Shown here in pieces: positions 21,176-29,673 of a stretch of 64,000 bases of DNA. The translations under genes and the position numbers were made by a program. This stretch comes from Cerasibacillus quisquiliarum (GTDB taxonomy: Bacteria; Bacillota; Bacilli; Bacillales; Amphibacillaceae). The notes under the pieces are model-generated. The model was not told where the DNA came from. It did not search any database and saw nothing but the letters and a program-made list of their open reading frames with translations. The stretch covers positions 1 to 64,000 of the forward strand of contig NZ_JACHHA010000005.1 of NCBI RefSeq assembly GCF_014202495.1, written 5' to 3'. How positions within the stretch are numbered: the stretch's first letter is position 1; each line of letters starts with the position of its first letter.

Positions 21176-21381
21176 ACAAAATCCCTCCTTAAATAATGAG
21201 AAAGATTAGACGGCAATCTAACAAATAGAAACGAGAAACAAGCTATGGTATGATATACTGGTAAGAAGTATGAGTCATTATCTCTTACCCTTATTTTAAA
21301 ACTTTAAAACTTTTTATCGAAGATTAATTTTGACTATTTAATGAATAATGGACATAGTATTATGTGAAAGGGATGTACCAA

Positions 21382-21906
21382 TTGTCAAAGATGAAACTAA
21401 AGGAAGAATTTATTGGCTGGCTAAAAGCCTTTTTCATTGCTATACTCGTTGCACTATTTCTTAGAACATTTATTTTTGCAACTTCTATTGTTGACGGTGA
21501 TAGCATGTTTCCTACCTTAGAAGACGGTGAGAGAGTTATCTTTAATAAAGCCATTTATATGATTGGAGAACCTGATCGCGGAGATATAGTCATCATTCAA
21601 CGTCCCTTTAAAAATTACGTGAAACGAATTGTTGGTTTACCTGGAGAAACAATCGAAGTAAAAGAACATACATTATATATTAATGACAAAGTTTATCATC
21701 AAGACTTTCTTTCTAAAGAAATGCAACAAAAAACGAGTGATTTCGGTCCTGTAAAAATACCCGAAGAAAGTTATTTCGTATTAGGTGATAATCGGGCTAG
21801 AAGTAAGGATAGTCGAAACGGATTAGGTTTCATTAGTAAACAAGAAATTATAGGTAGATCCGAATTTATTATTTATCCCTTTAGCGAATGGTCATTTACA
21901 AAATAA
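21382..21906 (+). CDS. lepB: Type I signal peptidase
   Basis: Membrane-anchored serine protease that cuts Sec and Tat signal peptides, of SipS/SipT type. One N-terminal membrane segment (WLKAFFIAILVALFLRTFIF), catalytic Ser in GDSMFPTL, catalytic Lys in YVKRIVGLPGE and the SKDSRNGLG box. I start at TTG 21382 because AAAGGG lies 9 bases before it; the in-frame GTG at 21364 lacks a ribosome site. About 174 residues, normal for Gram-positive enzymes. Confidence 0.92.
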   Translation: MSKMKLKEEFIGWLKAFFIAILVALFLRTFIFATSIVDGDSMFPTLEDGERVIFNKAIYMIGEPDRGDIVIIQRPFKNYVKRIVGLPGETIEVKEHTLYINDKVYHQDFLSKEMQQKTSDFGPVKIPEESYFVLGDNRARSKDSRNGLGFISKQEIIGRSEFIIYPFSEWSFTK

Positions 21907-21941
21907 GGTCCATACCGTTAGACATGTATGGACCTTGTTTT
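21905..21941 (+). terminator. Terminator of lepB
   Basis: AAGGTCCATAC (21905-21915) and GTATGGACCTT (21926-21936) form an 11-bp perfect stem that overlaps the lepB stop and is followed by GTTTTA. The minus-strand mini-gene at 21943 ends right beside it. Confidence 0.85.
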
Positions 21942-21942
21942 A

Positions 21943-22023
21943 TTATTCGTGGTCAAATAGACAGCTCCCAGCATTAAACACTAAAATACCTACACAAACA
22001 GCACCCATAAAAATCTCTAACAT
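21943..22023 (-). CDS. 26-residue hydrophobic peptide
   Basis: A tiny frame with a textbook ribosome site (AGGAGGTG, about 8 bases before the ATG). The product starts MLEIFMGAVCVGILVFNAG and ends LFDHE: one short membrane-spanning stretch with two cysteines and an acidic tail. No family recognised. The strength of the ribosome site and the stop right at the shared hairpin argue for a real gene; its role is unknown (membrane regulator, toxin-like or sensor peptide are all open). Confidence 0.55.
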   Translation of the reverse strand: MLEIFMGAVCVGILVFNAGSCLFDHE

Positions 22024-22122
22024 ATATGTGCACCTCCTAATATCAACATATCACTTTCAAACTGATTAATTTATCAAGCTCCCTTATATCATATCAAGGA
22101 ATAGAGATTTGATAAAGTATTA

Positions 22123-22746
22123 TTAAAGATGATAAATCTTATCTTGCAAAAATTGTTTCACTTGTGGTGCTGGCAATGGTTTTGAAAAATAAAAGCCTTG
22201 AATTTCATCACAACTTTCACGTTGTAGAAAGCAAACTTGCTCTTTTGTCTCAATGCCTTCTGCAATAACCTTCATATATTAATCCTGTTTTTTCTGCCAA
22301 TGGGATACATTCACCCCGAGAAATCATTCCTTTTATTGGATGACGCCAGCGGATTAGGGCTTCAAGACCAATGACACGATTTGTCTTTAAACATTTTTGG
22401 GGTTAATAATGTCGTTCAAATTGATTTTCTTTTAAAGCCTTTCGCAATTCATACTCCATCGTTAACATCTTACGAAAACTTCTTTTAAAGAATTATCGAA
22501 TAAATTAAAATGGTTCGGTTGGTTACCTCCTTTTATGTTCTCATACGATCCGTCGATTTAAGTGATGCAACATCTTTTTAAAATCAAGATAATGATTAAT
22601 TGTCAAGTGGTCTCTTTCGCTATATTTAAAAAGCGATAAGCATGTTTATTTCCACTCACTATTTTCCCTTCATAGTCTAAGAATATAATCGCATCAGATA
22701 CATGATTAAGCATATGATCATGGATAGGTTCTAATTTATTGGACAA
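22123..22746 (-). pseudogene. Decayed PAS-EAL cyclic-di-GMP phosphodiesterase
   Basis: Reading on the minus strand in several frames recovers pieces of one protein. From TTG 22746 (AGGAGGG upstream) comes a PAS-like start (SNKLEPIHDHMLNHVSDAII, then FLDYEGKIVSGNKHAYRFL). After frame breaks come EAL-domain pieces: MEYELRKALKENQFERHY, then [16 protein letters not shown] with [13 protein letters not shown], then [16 protein letters not shown] and [17 protein letters not shown], ending at 22123. Most of the EAL barrel between AEKTGLI and VIAEGIET is deleted and no GGDEF domain remains. Stops and frameshifts rule out a working enzyme. Confidence 0.85.
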
Positions 22747-22765
22747 TTGTATTCCCTCCTCTCAC

Positions 22766-24130
22766 TTATCCAATAATAATTCTCTCTTTCGGAAAACGAT
22801 AATTTCTCTTCTGTTTATTCGAATGAAACATGAAAAGTACCGTCACAATGCCGACTCTACCGATAAACATTAGAATCATTAATATGATTTTACTAATTGT
22901 TGTTAAATCCCCAGTAATACCTAAACTTAACCCGACTGTACCGAAAGCGGAAGTGATCTCAAAAAAGAGCTCTGTCACATGAAAAGGTTCAATAACGACA
23001 AGGACAATTAAAGTAATATATACAATCATAACGGCAAGTAATGTGACAATGACGGCTTTAACAAGATCTTGGCGATGAATTTCTCTTCCAAAAAGATGAA
23101 TATCATTTTCCCCTCTTGCATATGTCGCGATAAAAATAATCACTAATGCAAATGTTGTCGTTCTAATCCCACCTCCAGCGCTACTAGGCGATGCACCGAT
23201 AAACATTAAAAACGACATAAATAGGTGGTTTGCTTCTGTCAATTGACTAACATCCATCGTACTTAACCCTGCTGATCTTGTTGTAACAGATTGAAAGAAC
23301 GCATAAAAAAATGTTTCATGCCATGACTTTCCTGCAAAGAAATGCGTTACATCAAATAAATAAATGAAAATTGTCCCTACGATAATAAGAATAAAAAAAG
23401 TTATGGTTGTTAATTTGGTAAACAAACTAAACCGAAAAAATTGGCGTTTTTGTTTTTTTGCGAAAAGATATTCTTTTACTTCTATTAAAACCGGAAAACC
23501 TATTGCTCCGAGTATGATTAAAATAATCGTATGAAATTGAAAGAAATAGTCATGACGATAAGGAATGAGTGAATCACCTGTGATATCAAATCCACCATTA
23601 GAGATTGCACTTATTGTACTAAAAAAACCATGTAAAAAAGCTTCTTGAACAGGAAAATACTTAAGATAATATATACCTAAGATAACAAAGCTTATGAATT
23701 CAATTACAAATAAGACAAGGAAAATTTGTTTAACAAGACGAACCATACCAGCTAATTGTGTTTGATTTTGATCCGCCATGATAAGTCGTCTTTCACGAAA
23801 ACCAATTTTCTTCCCTAAAATTAACCAAATAAACGTTCCTAATGCCATAATTCCTACAGCACCAAGTTGTAATATAAGTGCAAGTAAAATATAGCCTACT
23901 ACATTAAATGTTTCTGCAATAGATATAGGTGTTAAACCTGTAACACTAATGGCACTTACCGCTACAAAAAGTATATCAATAAAAGCCGGATTCATTCCTT
24001 CTCTATATGCAAATGGAAGAGATAATAATAAAGTCGATAAAATAATAGCTAACAAATAAAATAGTAAGATGATTTGAAATGGTGATAATTTATTCATCCA
24101 TCTGACGAAAATATTTTTTGATTGAAACAT
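22766..24130 (-). CDS. ktrD: Ktr/Trk-type potassium transporter membrane subunit
   Basis: Na+-dependent K+ uptake channel of 454 residues made of four M1-P-M2 repeats. Filter loops carry the conserved glycines (SAISVTGLTPI, SAISNGGFDITGD, TTRSAGLSTMD, SAFGTVGLSLGI). A family GASPSSAGGGIRTTT stretch (the KtrB intramembrane loop region) is present. It is unlinked to a ktrA-type gene, while ktrC lies about 11 kb away, so I read it as KtrD; KtrB is the alternative, hence a moderate confidence in the symbol. AAGGAGAT precedes the ATG. Confidence 0.9.
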   Translation of the reverse strand: MFQSKNIFVRWMNKLSPFQIILLFYLLAIILSTLLLSLPFAYREGMNPAFIDILFVAVSAISVTGLTPISIAETFNVVGYILLALILQLGAVGIMALGTFIWLILGKKIGFRERRLIMADQNQTQLAGMVRLVKQIFLVLFVIEFISFVILGIYYLKYFPVQEAFLHGFFSTISAISNGGFDITGDSLIPYRHDYFFQFHTIILIILGAIGFPVLIEVKEYLFAKKQKRQFFRFSLFTKLTTITFFILIIVGTIFIYLFDVTHFFAGKSWHETFFYAFFQSVTTRSAGLSTMDVSQLTEANHLFMSFLMFIGASPSSAGGGIRTTTFALVIIFIATYARGENDIHLFGREIHRQDLVKAVIVTLLAVMIVYITLIVLVVIEPFHVTELFFEITSAFGTVGLSLGITGDLTTISKIILMILMFIGRVGIVTVLFMFHSNKQKRNYRFPKERIIIG

Positions 24131-24230
24131 ATAAGTATCTCCTTCTTAATATCGGCAAAATTTGATAAATCTTTACATCACCATATTTAGTTATCATTTT
24201 CCTTTAGATGAAGTAAAGAATATAGATACT

Positions 24231-24638
24231 TTAAAGACTCTTTTTAAATTGTTGCAATAACTCATCACCTTTATAACCTTCTTTAATTAACCGTTCCAAT
24301 GTATTTTCTACATCACTCAATCTTTCATCTACAATCGTTCCGATAAATAGAACATTCATTTTATCATCCATTTCATTCATGCCGATCATTTTTGTTGTAA
24401 ATCGGGCAGGTGGATTCGTTTCCTTTGTTATTTTTACTTCTAACTGAATCGATTCCCTAGACTCAAAACGCTTAAAAAAATCTATATAATCTGAACTAAC
24501 AAAGGCTTCTATTACCCAACGGTTTAATTCATCTTCTCGATTAATGATGAGACCATCAATAAGGTTTATTTTATGTCTTTTCTGTTTATCATTGACATCC
24601 TCTATAACAACCAATTTCTTTAATTTAAATGTTTTCAT
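24231..24638 (-). CDS. YwpF-like protein
   Basis: A soluble protein of about 135 residues beginning MKTFKLKKLVVIED, with the IDGLIINREDELNRWVIEAFV stretch typical of YwpF-like proteins of Bacillales. No catalytic motif. I start at ATG 24638, with GGGGTGAG just upstream; a GTG at 24647 is inside that site. In B. subtilis ywpF is linked to other genes, so its place here is not informative. Function unknown. Confidence 0.65.
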   Translation of the reverse strand: MKTFKLKKLVVIEDVNDKQKRHKINLIDGLIINREDELNRWVIEAFVSSDYIDFFKRFESRESIQLEVKITKETNPPARFTTKMIGMNEMDDKMNVLFIGTIVDERLSDVENTLERLIKEGYKGDELLQQFKKSL

Positions 24639-24802
24639 TTCACTCACCCCATTAAGGTTTTATTCTATTGTAACATGATGTCTACAGTATACATTGATTT
24701 GTATATAAATGTTAAAAGAATCGCCGTGTATATTTCAATAAAAATGAACAAAAATAACAGATAAGTATAACGAATGAATGTATTCGAGAATAGGTGATAC
24801 AA

Positions 24803-25249
24803 ATGCTTAAACTTAAAAGCAGCATCTTTTACTTTTTAATTATTTTTTCCTTAATTGGTTGCCAAACAAATAATCACACATTAAAAGAGCCATCTTTTAC
24901 AAAAATATCAACAACAGATCACGATCAACATCTTTCTAATCAAATTAAAGAATACTTAGCATCTGATAAAAATTTATCAATGATTAATGCTGTAAACGCA
25001 GGAAAGGACGTTATTGTCACGATAGACATTCCACATATAAAGCGTTTTAAGTTGGCAACCATTCGAAAAAAGTTAGAGAAAGATATTAAAGAGGAGTTTA
25101 ACTTAAATAATGTTAGAGTCTCTACAGATCAAAAAATCATAATAGAGCTCGATAAACTTGAAAATCGAATTGAACGTAGTGAAATGACTGCGGAAGAGAT
25201 AAAAAGCGAAGTAGACAGAATTATAAAATTATCAAAAGAAGAAACATAG
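24803..25249 (+). CDS. YhcN/YlaJ-type sporulation lipoprotein
   Basis: A 148-residue lipoprotein with N-terminal membrane signal and lipobox FSLIGC, then a small domain (DKNLSMINAVNAGKDVIVTI, RKKLEKDIKEEF, VRVSTDQKI) like the YhcN/YlaJ proteins of spore inner membranes. It is first of a run with spoVAC, spoVAD and spoVAE (15 bases to spoVAC). A YhcN/YlaJ gene ahead of spoVAC-VAD-VAEb is the pattern described for spoVA2-type operons. ATG 24803 has AGGTG upstream; the GTG at 24794 is within that site. Confidence 0.75.
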   Translation: MLKLKSSIFYFLIIFSLIGCQTNNHTLKEPSFTKISTTDHDQHLSNQIKEYLASDKNLSMINAVNAGKDVIVTIDIPHIKRFKLATIRKKLEKDIKEEFNLNNVRVSTDQKIIIELDKLENRIERSEMTAEEIKSEVDRIIKLSKEET

Positions 25250-25263
25250 TTGAGGTGTAGAAC

Positions 25264-25737
25264 ATGACACATAAAAATAATAATAAAAAGTTTGAAAAAC
25301 AGCACTATCAAAAAATACAACAAAAAAAAGAAATTAAACGTCCTGTTATTCGTAATTGCTTTAAGGCCTTTTTTGTTGGTGGATTCATTTGTCTCATTGG
25401 ACAAGTAATTACAACTTTCTATATTTATTTCTTTGATTTTACAGAACAAACTGCCGGAAATCCAACTGTCGCTACAATCATCTTTTTTACAATGCTCCTG
25501 ACTGGCTTTGGCTTATATGATAAGCTCGGTCAATTTGCAGGGGCAGGATCTAGCGTTCCTGTTACTGGCTTTGGTAATGCTGTTATCTCTACTGCTATTG
25601 AACATCGAACAGAAGGATTTATTTTAGGTGTCGGAAGTAATATGTTTAAACTCGCTGGACCTGTAATCGTATATGGCGTGTTTTCAGCTTTTTTGATTGC
25701 CATTATAAAAACGTTATTTATGAAATGGATGGGATAA
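25264..25737 (+). CDS. spoVAC: Stage V sporulation protein AC
   Basis: Spore inner-membrane protein of the dipicolinic acid channel; in B. subtilis SpoVAC acts as a mechanosensitive channel during germination. The 157-residue protein has a basic N-terminus, then membrane segments starting at FFVGGFICLIGQVI and the family block FAGAGSSVPVTGFGNAVISTAIEHR. GAGGTG lies before the ATG. The gene stops 3 bases before spoVAD. Confidence 0.95.
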   Translation: MTHKNNNKKFEKQHYQKIQQKKEIKRPVIRNCFKAFFVGGFICLIGQVITTFYIYFFDFTEQTAGNPTVATIIFFTMLLTGFGLYDKLGQFAGAGSSVPVTGFGNAVISTAIEHRTEGFILGVGSNMFKLAGPVIVYGVFSAFLIAIIKTLFMKWMG

Positions 25738-25740
25738 TGT

Positions 25741-26757
25741 ATGCTTTTAGGAAAAAGGACTTGGATGTTTACAAATAAACCTGTTATTATTTCAACTGGC
25801 ACGGTTGGAGGACCGATGGAAGCAAAAGGAAAGATTGCCGATTCTTTTGATTTACTACATGATGATCAATGGTTAGAACAAGCTTCATTTGAAAAAGCTC
25901 AACAACTTTTATTAGAACAAGCAATAGATATTACGATTAATAAAAGCCCCATTGAAGAAGAACAAGTAGAGTTTTTTTTAGGTGGCGATTTAATTAACCA
26001 AATTACACCGACAACCTTAGCTCTAAATTCTAAAGATCTAGGTTATTTTGGATTATTTAATGCATGTGCCACATCTACAGAGGGATTAGCATTAGCTGCT
26101 CTTATGGTTAATAATCAGGCTGCAAACTATGTGATTACTGGAACAGCAAGTCATAATGCAGCGACTGAAAGACAATATCGTTATCCAACTGAATACGGAA
26201 GCCAAAAACCCCCTACAGCTCAATGGACGGTAACTGGTGCCGGTTGTGCATTAATTGCTCAAGAGGGCACAGGGCCTGTCATAACTTCAGCAACCATTGG
26301 GAAAGTCATTGATATGGGATTGACAGATCCATTTAATATGGGAGGAGCTATGGCTCCAGCAGCTGTTGATACAATTATGACCCATTTAAAAGAACGAAAT
26401 TTATCACCATCATACTATGATCTTATTATTACTGGTGATCTTGGAAAAGTCGGTCGTGAAAGCTCGCTCGAACTACTAAATCAAAAAGGCATTCATATAC
26501 GTAAAGAGCAATATGTCGATTGTGGTCTATCTATTTATAAAAGAGAACAACCTATATTAGCAGGAGCCAGTGGGACAGCTGCTTCTGCTGTTGCAATTTA
26601 CGGATATTATCTTGATCAAATTAAAAAAGGAAAGATTAAAAAAATCCTGGCCGTCGCAACTGGATCATTACACTCTCCGTTAACTGTTCAACAAAAAAAT
26701 TCAATCCCTTGTATTGCTCATGCAGTCGCCATTGAAGCAGGAAGTGACAAATTATGA
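25741..26757 (+). CDS. spoVAD: Stage V sporulation protein AD
   Basis: Soluble, thiolase-fold protein on the spore inner membrane that binds dipicolinic acid. The 338 residues include the thiolase-like Cys in [12 protein letters not shown], plus [18 protein letters not shown] and YVDCGLSIY blocks. The ribosome site is weak, fitting coupling to spoVAC. Its TGA overlaps the spoVAE ATG (ATGA at 26754). Confidence 0.95.
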   Translation: MLLGKRTWMFTNKPVIISTGTVGGPMEAKGKIADSFDLLHDDQWLEQASFEKAQQLLLEQAIDITINKSPIEEEQVEFFLGGDLINQITPTTLALNSKDLGYFGLFNACATSTEGLALAALMVNNQAANYVITGTASHNAATERQYRYPTEYGSQKPPTAQWTVTGAGCALIAQEGTGPVITSATIGKVIDMGLTDPFNMGGAMAPAAVDTIMTHLKERNLSPSYYDLIITGDLGKVGRESSLELLNQKGIHIRKEQYVDCGLSIYKREQPILAGASGTAASAVAIYGYYLDQIKKGKIKKILAVATGSLHSPLTVQQKNSIPCIAHAVAIEAGSDKL

Positions 26758-27104
26758 TATTCTTATGGGCATTTCTTGTTGGAGGATTCATTTGTGTAAT
26801 CGGTCAAATTTTAATGGACGTTTTTAAATTGACACCTGCACACACATTAACCTCTTTAGTTGTACTCGGAGCAGTGATGGATGGCTTTAATCTATATGAA
26901 CCATTAATTGATTTTGCTGGTGCAGGCGCAACTGTTCCTATTACAAGTTTTGGAAACTCACTCGTTCATGGGGCAATGGCAGAAGCCGAAAAACACGGGC
27001 TCATCGGCGTTGTAACGGGAATGTTTGAAGTAACAAGTTCAGGGATTTCAGCAGCTATTATTTTCGGTGTCATCGGAGCACTTCTATTTAAACCAAAGGG
27101 ATAA
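26754..27104 (+). CDS. spoVAE: Stage V sporulation protein AE (AEb type)
   Basis: A 116-residue membrane protein of the DPA channel, homologous in sequence to SpoVAC (both share [11 protein letters not shown] and [15 protein letters not shown] blocks). It is last in the operon, overlapping spoVAD by 4 bases. No spoVAA, spoVAB, spoVAEa or spoVAF lie nearby, so this is a short version of the operon. Confidence 0.95.
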   Translation: MIFLWAFLVGGFICVIGQILMDVFKLTPAHTLTSLVVLGAVMDGFNLYEPLIDFAGAGATVPITSFGNSLVHGAMAEAEKHGLIGVVTGMFEVTSSGISAAIIFGVIGALLFKPKG

Positions 27105-27128
27105 CCTGATTTAAAGGTTATCCCTTTT
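27096..27128. terminator. Shared terminator of spoVA operon and pepF
   Basis: AAGGGATAACCT (27096-27107) and AGGTTATCCCTT (27115-27126), a 12-bp perfect stem that includes the spoVAE stop, with a T-run on the plus strand and an A-run before it for the minus-strand pepF. Confidence 0.85.
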
Positions 27129-27131
27129 GTG

Positions 27132-28928
27132 TTATTCACTTATTGCCAGAAATTGTTCTAAATCTTGTACACATAAATCGATGGCTTTTTCCCAAAAAAC
27201 TGGCTGCGTCAAATCGACTTGTAAATGTTTGAGCGCTAAATCTTCTACATTCATACGACCTGTATCACGTAGTAATTGTATATAACTCATCTCAAAATCA
27301 TCTCCCTTTTCTTTAGACTCGGCATATATGCCGAGACTAAAGAGATAACCAAATGTATATGGGAAATTATAAAATGGCGTTCCCGTTATATGGAAATGAA
27401 GTTTTGATGCCCAAAATGTTGGATCATACTCTTCCAAAGCATGACAATAAGCTTCTTTTTGAGTCTCAAGCATGAGTTCATTTAACCTTGATATAGGTAC
27501 AAATCCTTGCATTCTTTCTTCATAGAAGCGCTTCTCGAATAAGAAGCGGGCGTGAATATTCATGAAAAAAGCAATCGTACGTTGTAATTTATCTTCTAAT
27601 AAGAAAAGTTTCTCTTTTTTTGTATTCGCATTTTCTACTGCGGCATCAGCTACAATCATTTCGGCTAAAGTTGACGCCGTTTCCGCAACATTCATCGCAT
27701 AACGTTGATTCATTGCAGGTAAGTCATTCATCACATGTTGATGGAAGGCATGACCTAATTCATGTGCTAACGTAGCTACATTTGACATTGAACCTGAATA
27801 CGTCATAAATATACGCGTTTGTTTACTTTCTGGAAAACTTGTACAAAATCCGCCCGGTCGCTTTCCTGGTCTGTCTTCTGCTTCAATCCAACGCTTTTCA
27901 AAAGCCTGTTTAGCAAAATCAGCCATTTGCGGACTAAAGTTTCGAAAATGCTTCATTATAAATTCGGCACCTTCTGTAAACGTAAATGTTTGATTCGTTT
28001 CAGCTATAGGAGCAGCTAAATCATAAAAGCTCAGTTTCTTCACACCAAGTAATGAAGCTTTCTTTTCAAAGTACGTCACAAATACTTGCTTTTTATTCGT
28101 AATCGCTGTCCACATCGCATCTAATGTTGCCTTTTTCATTCGATTTATCATAAGTGGCTCTTTTAGAATATGATTCCATTGACGATGTTTATAAACTTGC
28201 AGTCGAAAGCCAGCTAAATGATTTAACGTATGACCAATTAAATCCGAATTTTTCTCCCATTCTTGTTGTAATGTACGGAAAGCATTCTGACGGATCTTTC
28301 GGTTAGAATGGGACAATAAATTTGTCGCTTGACCTACTGATAGGTGAGTCTTCTTACCGTCAGTTTTAAATGGAATAATCATTTTTCCTACAATTGTTTG
28401 GTACATATGATTCCATGCATGATAACCGTCTACAGCTAAATCATTTAATAATATTTCTTCTGACGATGGTAAACTGTTCTCTGCTATTAAACGTCTCTCA
28501 TTTAAATAAAATGAGATCTCTTTTAAATGAGGGTGCTTTATTAAAGCTGACCATCTATTCTCATCAATTTCATTTAATTTCTGTTGCCAAATCGTTTGTA
28601 TACCGTCCATTTTAGCTTGTAATTCACTACGTTTCGTTAAAAGCAAAGATGCCTTTTTATCATTTACATTTTGTGCGCTTAAACAACTAATAAAAGCAGA
28701 TGCTTCACGCATCCTTTTCATCAATGGATCCATTAATTTAACAAGTTTCACCAATTCATCTTCTAATAATATTGGGTCATTTACAGGATCAAATTTATTT
28801 ACTTTATTACTAAGAAACATCATGTCTGTCTCAATCTCTTGTATAAACTTTTGAAAAGTTTCAGAATCACTCCCACCCGGAAAAATTACATCTAGATCCC
28901 ATGTCGGATCATATTTTTCTCCTGTCAA
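27132..28928 (-). CDS. pepF: Oligoendopeptidase F (M3 family)
   Basis: Zinc peptidase that cuts short peptides in the cytoplasm. About 598 residues; the HExxH motif is LAHELGHAFHQH and the third ligand Glu follows in VAETASTLAEM. The pattern FPESKQTRIFMTYSGSMSNVATLAHELGH is family-typical. I start at TTG 28928 (first residues MTGEKYDPTWDLD), 6 bases after GAGGTG; an ATG at 28949 is in frame but its codons contain that ribosome site. Confidence 0.93.
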   Translation of the reverse strand: MTGEKYDPTWDLDVIFPGGSDSETFQKFIQEIETDMMFLSNKVNKFDPVNDPILLEDELVKLVKLMDPLMKRMREASAFISCLSAQNVNDKKASLLLTKRSELQAKMDGIQTIWQQKLNEIDENRWSALIKHPHLKEISFYLNERRLIAENSLPSSEEILLNDLAVDGYHAWNHMYQTIVGKMIIPFKTDGKKTHLSVGQATNLLSHSNRKIRQNAFRTLQQEWEKNSDLIGHTLNHLAGFRLQVYKHRQWNHILKEPLMINRMKKATLDAMWTAITNKKQVFVTYFEKKASLLGVKKLSFYDLAAPIAETNQTFTFTEGAEFIMKHFRNFSPQMADFAKQAFEKRWIEAEDRPGKRPGGFCTSFPESKQTRIFMTYSGSMSNVATLAHELGHAFHQHVMNDLPAMNQRYAMNVAETASTLAEMIVADAAVENANTKKEKLFLLEDKLQRTIAFFMNIHARFLFEKRFYEERMQGFVPISRLNELMLETQKEAYCHALEEYDPTFWASKLHFHITGTPFYNFPYTFGYLFSLGIYAESKEKGDDFEMSYIQLLRDTGRMNVEDLALKHLQVDLTQPVFWEKAIDLCVQDLEQFLAISE

Positions 28929-29015
28929 TTTCTTCACCTCTTTTTTCATTGGTTATCTTTATTATAACGCTTACATCACATTAATAGTATCATCCGCTCT
29001 TTTTATAAATAATTT

Positions 29016-29069
29016 ACTTGACATTACTTGTTTATCATTATATACTTACTTATGAAAAGTAAGTCAAGT
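29016..29069 (+). promoter_or_regulatory. SigmaA promoter with overlapping inverted repeats
   Basis: TTGACA (29018-29023), a 17-base spacer and TATACT (29041-29046) make a near-perfect promoter for the YceI gene. ACTTACT (29044-29050) and AGTAAGT (29058-29064) form an inverted repeat across the -10 end and start site. A wider pairing, ACTTGACATTACTT (29016-29029) with AAGTAAGTCAAGT (29057-29069), brackets the whole promoter. This layout suggests a repressor site. Confidence 0.75.
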
Positions 29070-29094
29070 ACAATATATAAGGAGTGGGATGACG

Positions 29095-29631
29095 ATGAGT
29101 CTTTCAACATGGAAAGTAGATACAGCACATAGTTTATTAGAGTTTTCTATCCGTCACATGATGATTTCACGTGTTAAAGGAGTATTTAATGACTTTGACG
29201 CGACAATCGAGGCAAATCCTGAGGACCTAACAAATGCTAAGATTGAATTTTCCATCGATATTAATAGTATTGATACACGCAATAAGGATCGTGATGATCA
29301 TTTACGCTCACCAGATTTTTTTGATGCTGAAACATATCCGAAAATGACTTTCACAGCGACATCTATTAAGAAGACTGGTGAGAATCAATACGATATTACT
29401 GGTGATATGACAATTCGTGATCAAACAAAGCCAGTTACATTTGACATCACCTTTGAAGGTAAAACAAAGGACCCTTGGGGAAATGAAGTGGCTGGTTTTA
29501 GCGGGTCAACAACAATTAATAGAAAAGAATTTGGTCTTACATGGAACAGCGCACTTGAAACAGGTGGAGTCATGGTTGGAGAAGATGTAAAAATTAATAT
29601 CGAAATAGAAGCACATAAACAAGCGGAATAA
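29095..29631 (+). CDS. YceI family protein
   Basis: A lipocalin-like beta-barrel of 178 residues; relatives bind polyisoprenoid lipids such as ubiquinone or menaquinone precursors. Family blocks: WKVDTAHSLLEFSIRHMMISRVKG, DDHLRSPDFFDAETYPKMTF and EFGLTWNSALETGGVMVGEDV. There is no signal peptide, so this form is cytoplasmic, unlike E. coli YceI. Two ATGs are possible (29089 and 29095); GGAG at 29081-29084 spaces better with 29095. The promoter has a probable operator. Confidence 0.92.
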   Translation: MSLSTWKVDTAHSLLEFSIRHMMISRVKGVFNDFDATIEANPEDLTNAKIEFSIDINSIDTRNKDRDDHLRSPDFFDAETYPKMTFTATSIKKTGENQYDITGDMTIRDQTKPVTFDITFEGKTKDPWGNEVAGFSGSTTINRKEFGLTWNSALETGGVMVGEDVKINIEIEAHKQAE

Positions 29632-29643
29632 CAATCGATTATT

Positions 29644-29672
29644 AAAGCAGGGCAACTTAACCCTGCTTTTTA
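29644..29672. terminator. Terminator of YceI and VanW genes
   Basis: AAAGCAGGG (29644-29652) and CCCTGCTTT (29661-29669), with flanking T-run and A-run, sit between convergent genes. Confidence 0.85.
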
Positions 29673-29673
29673 T

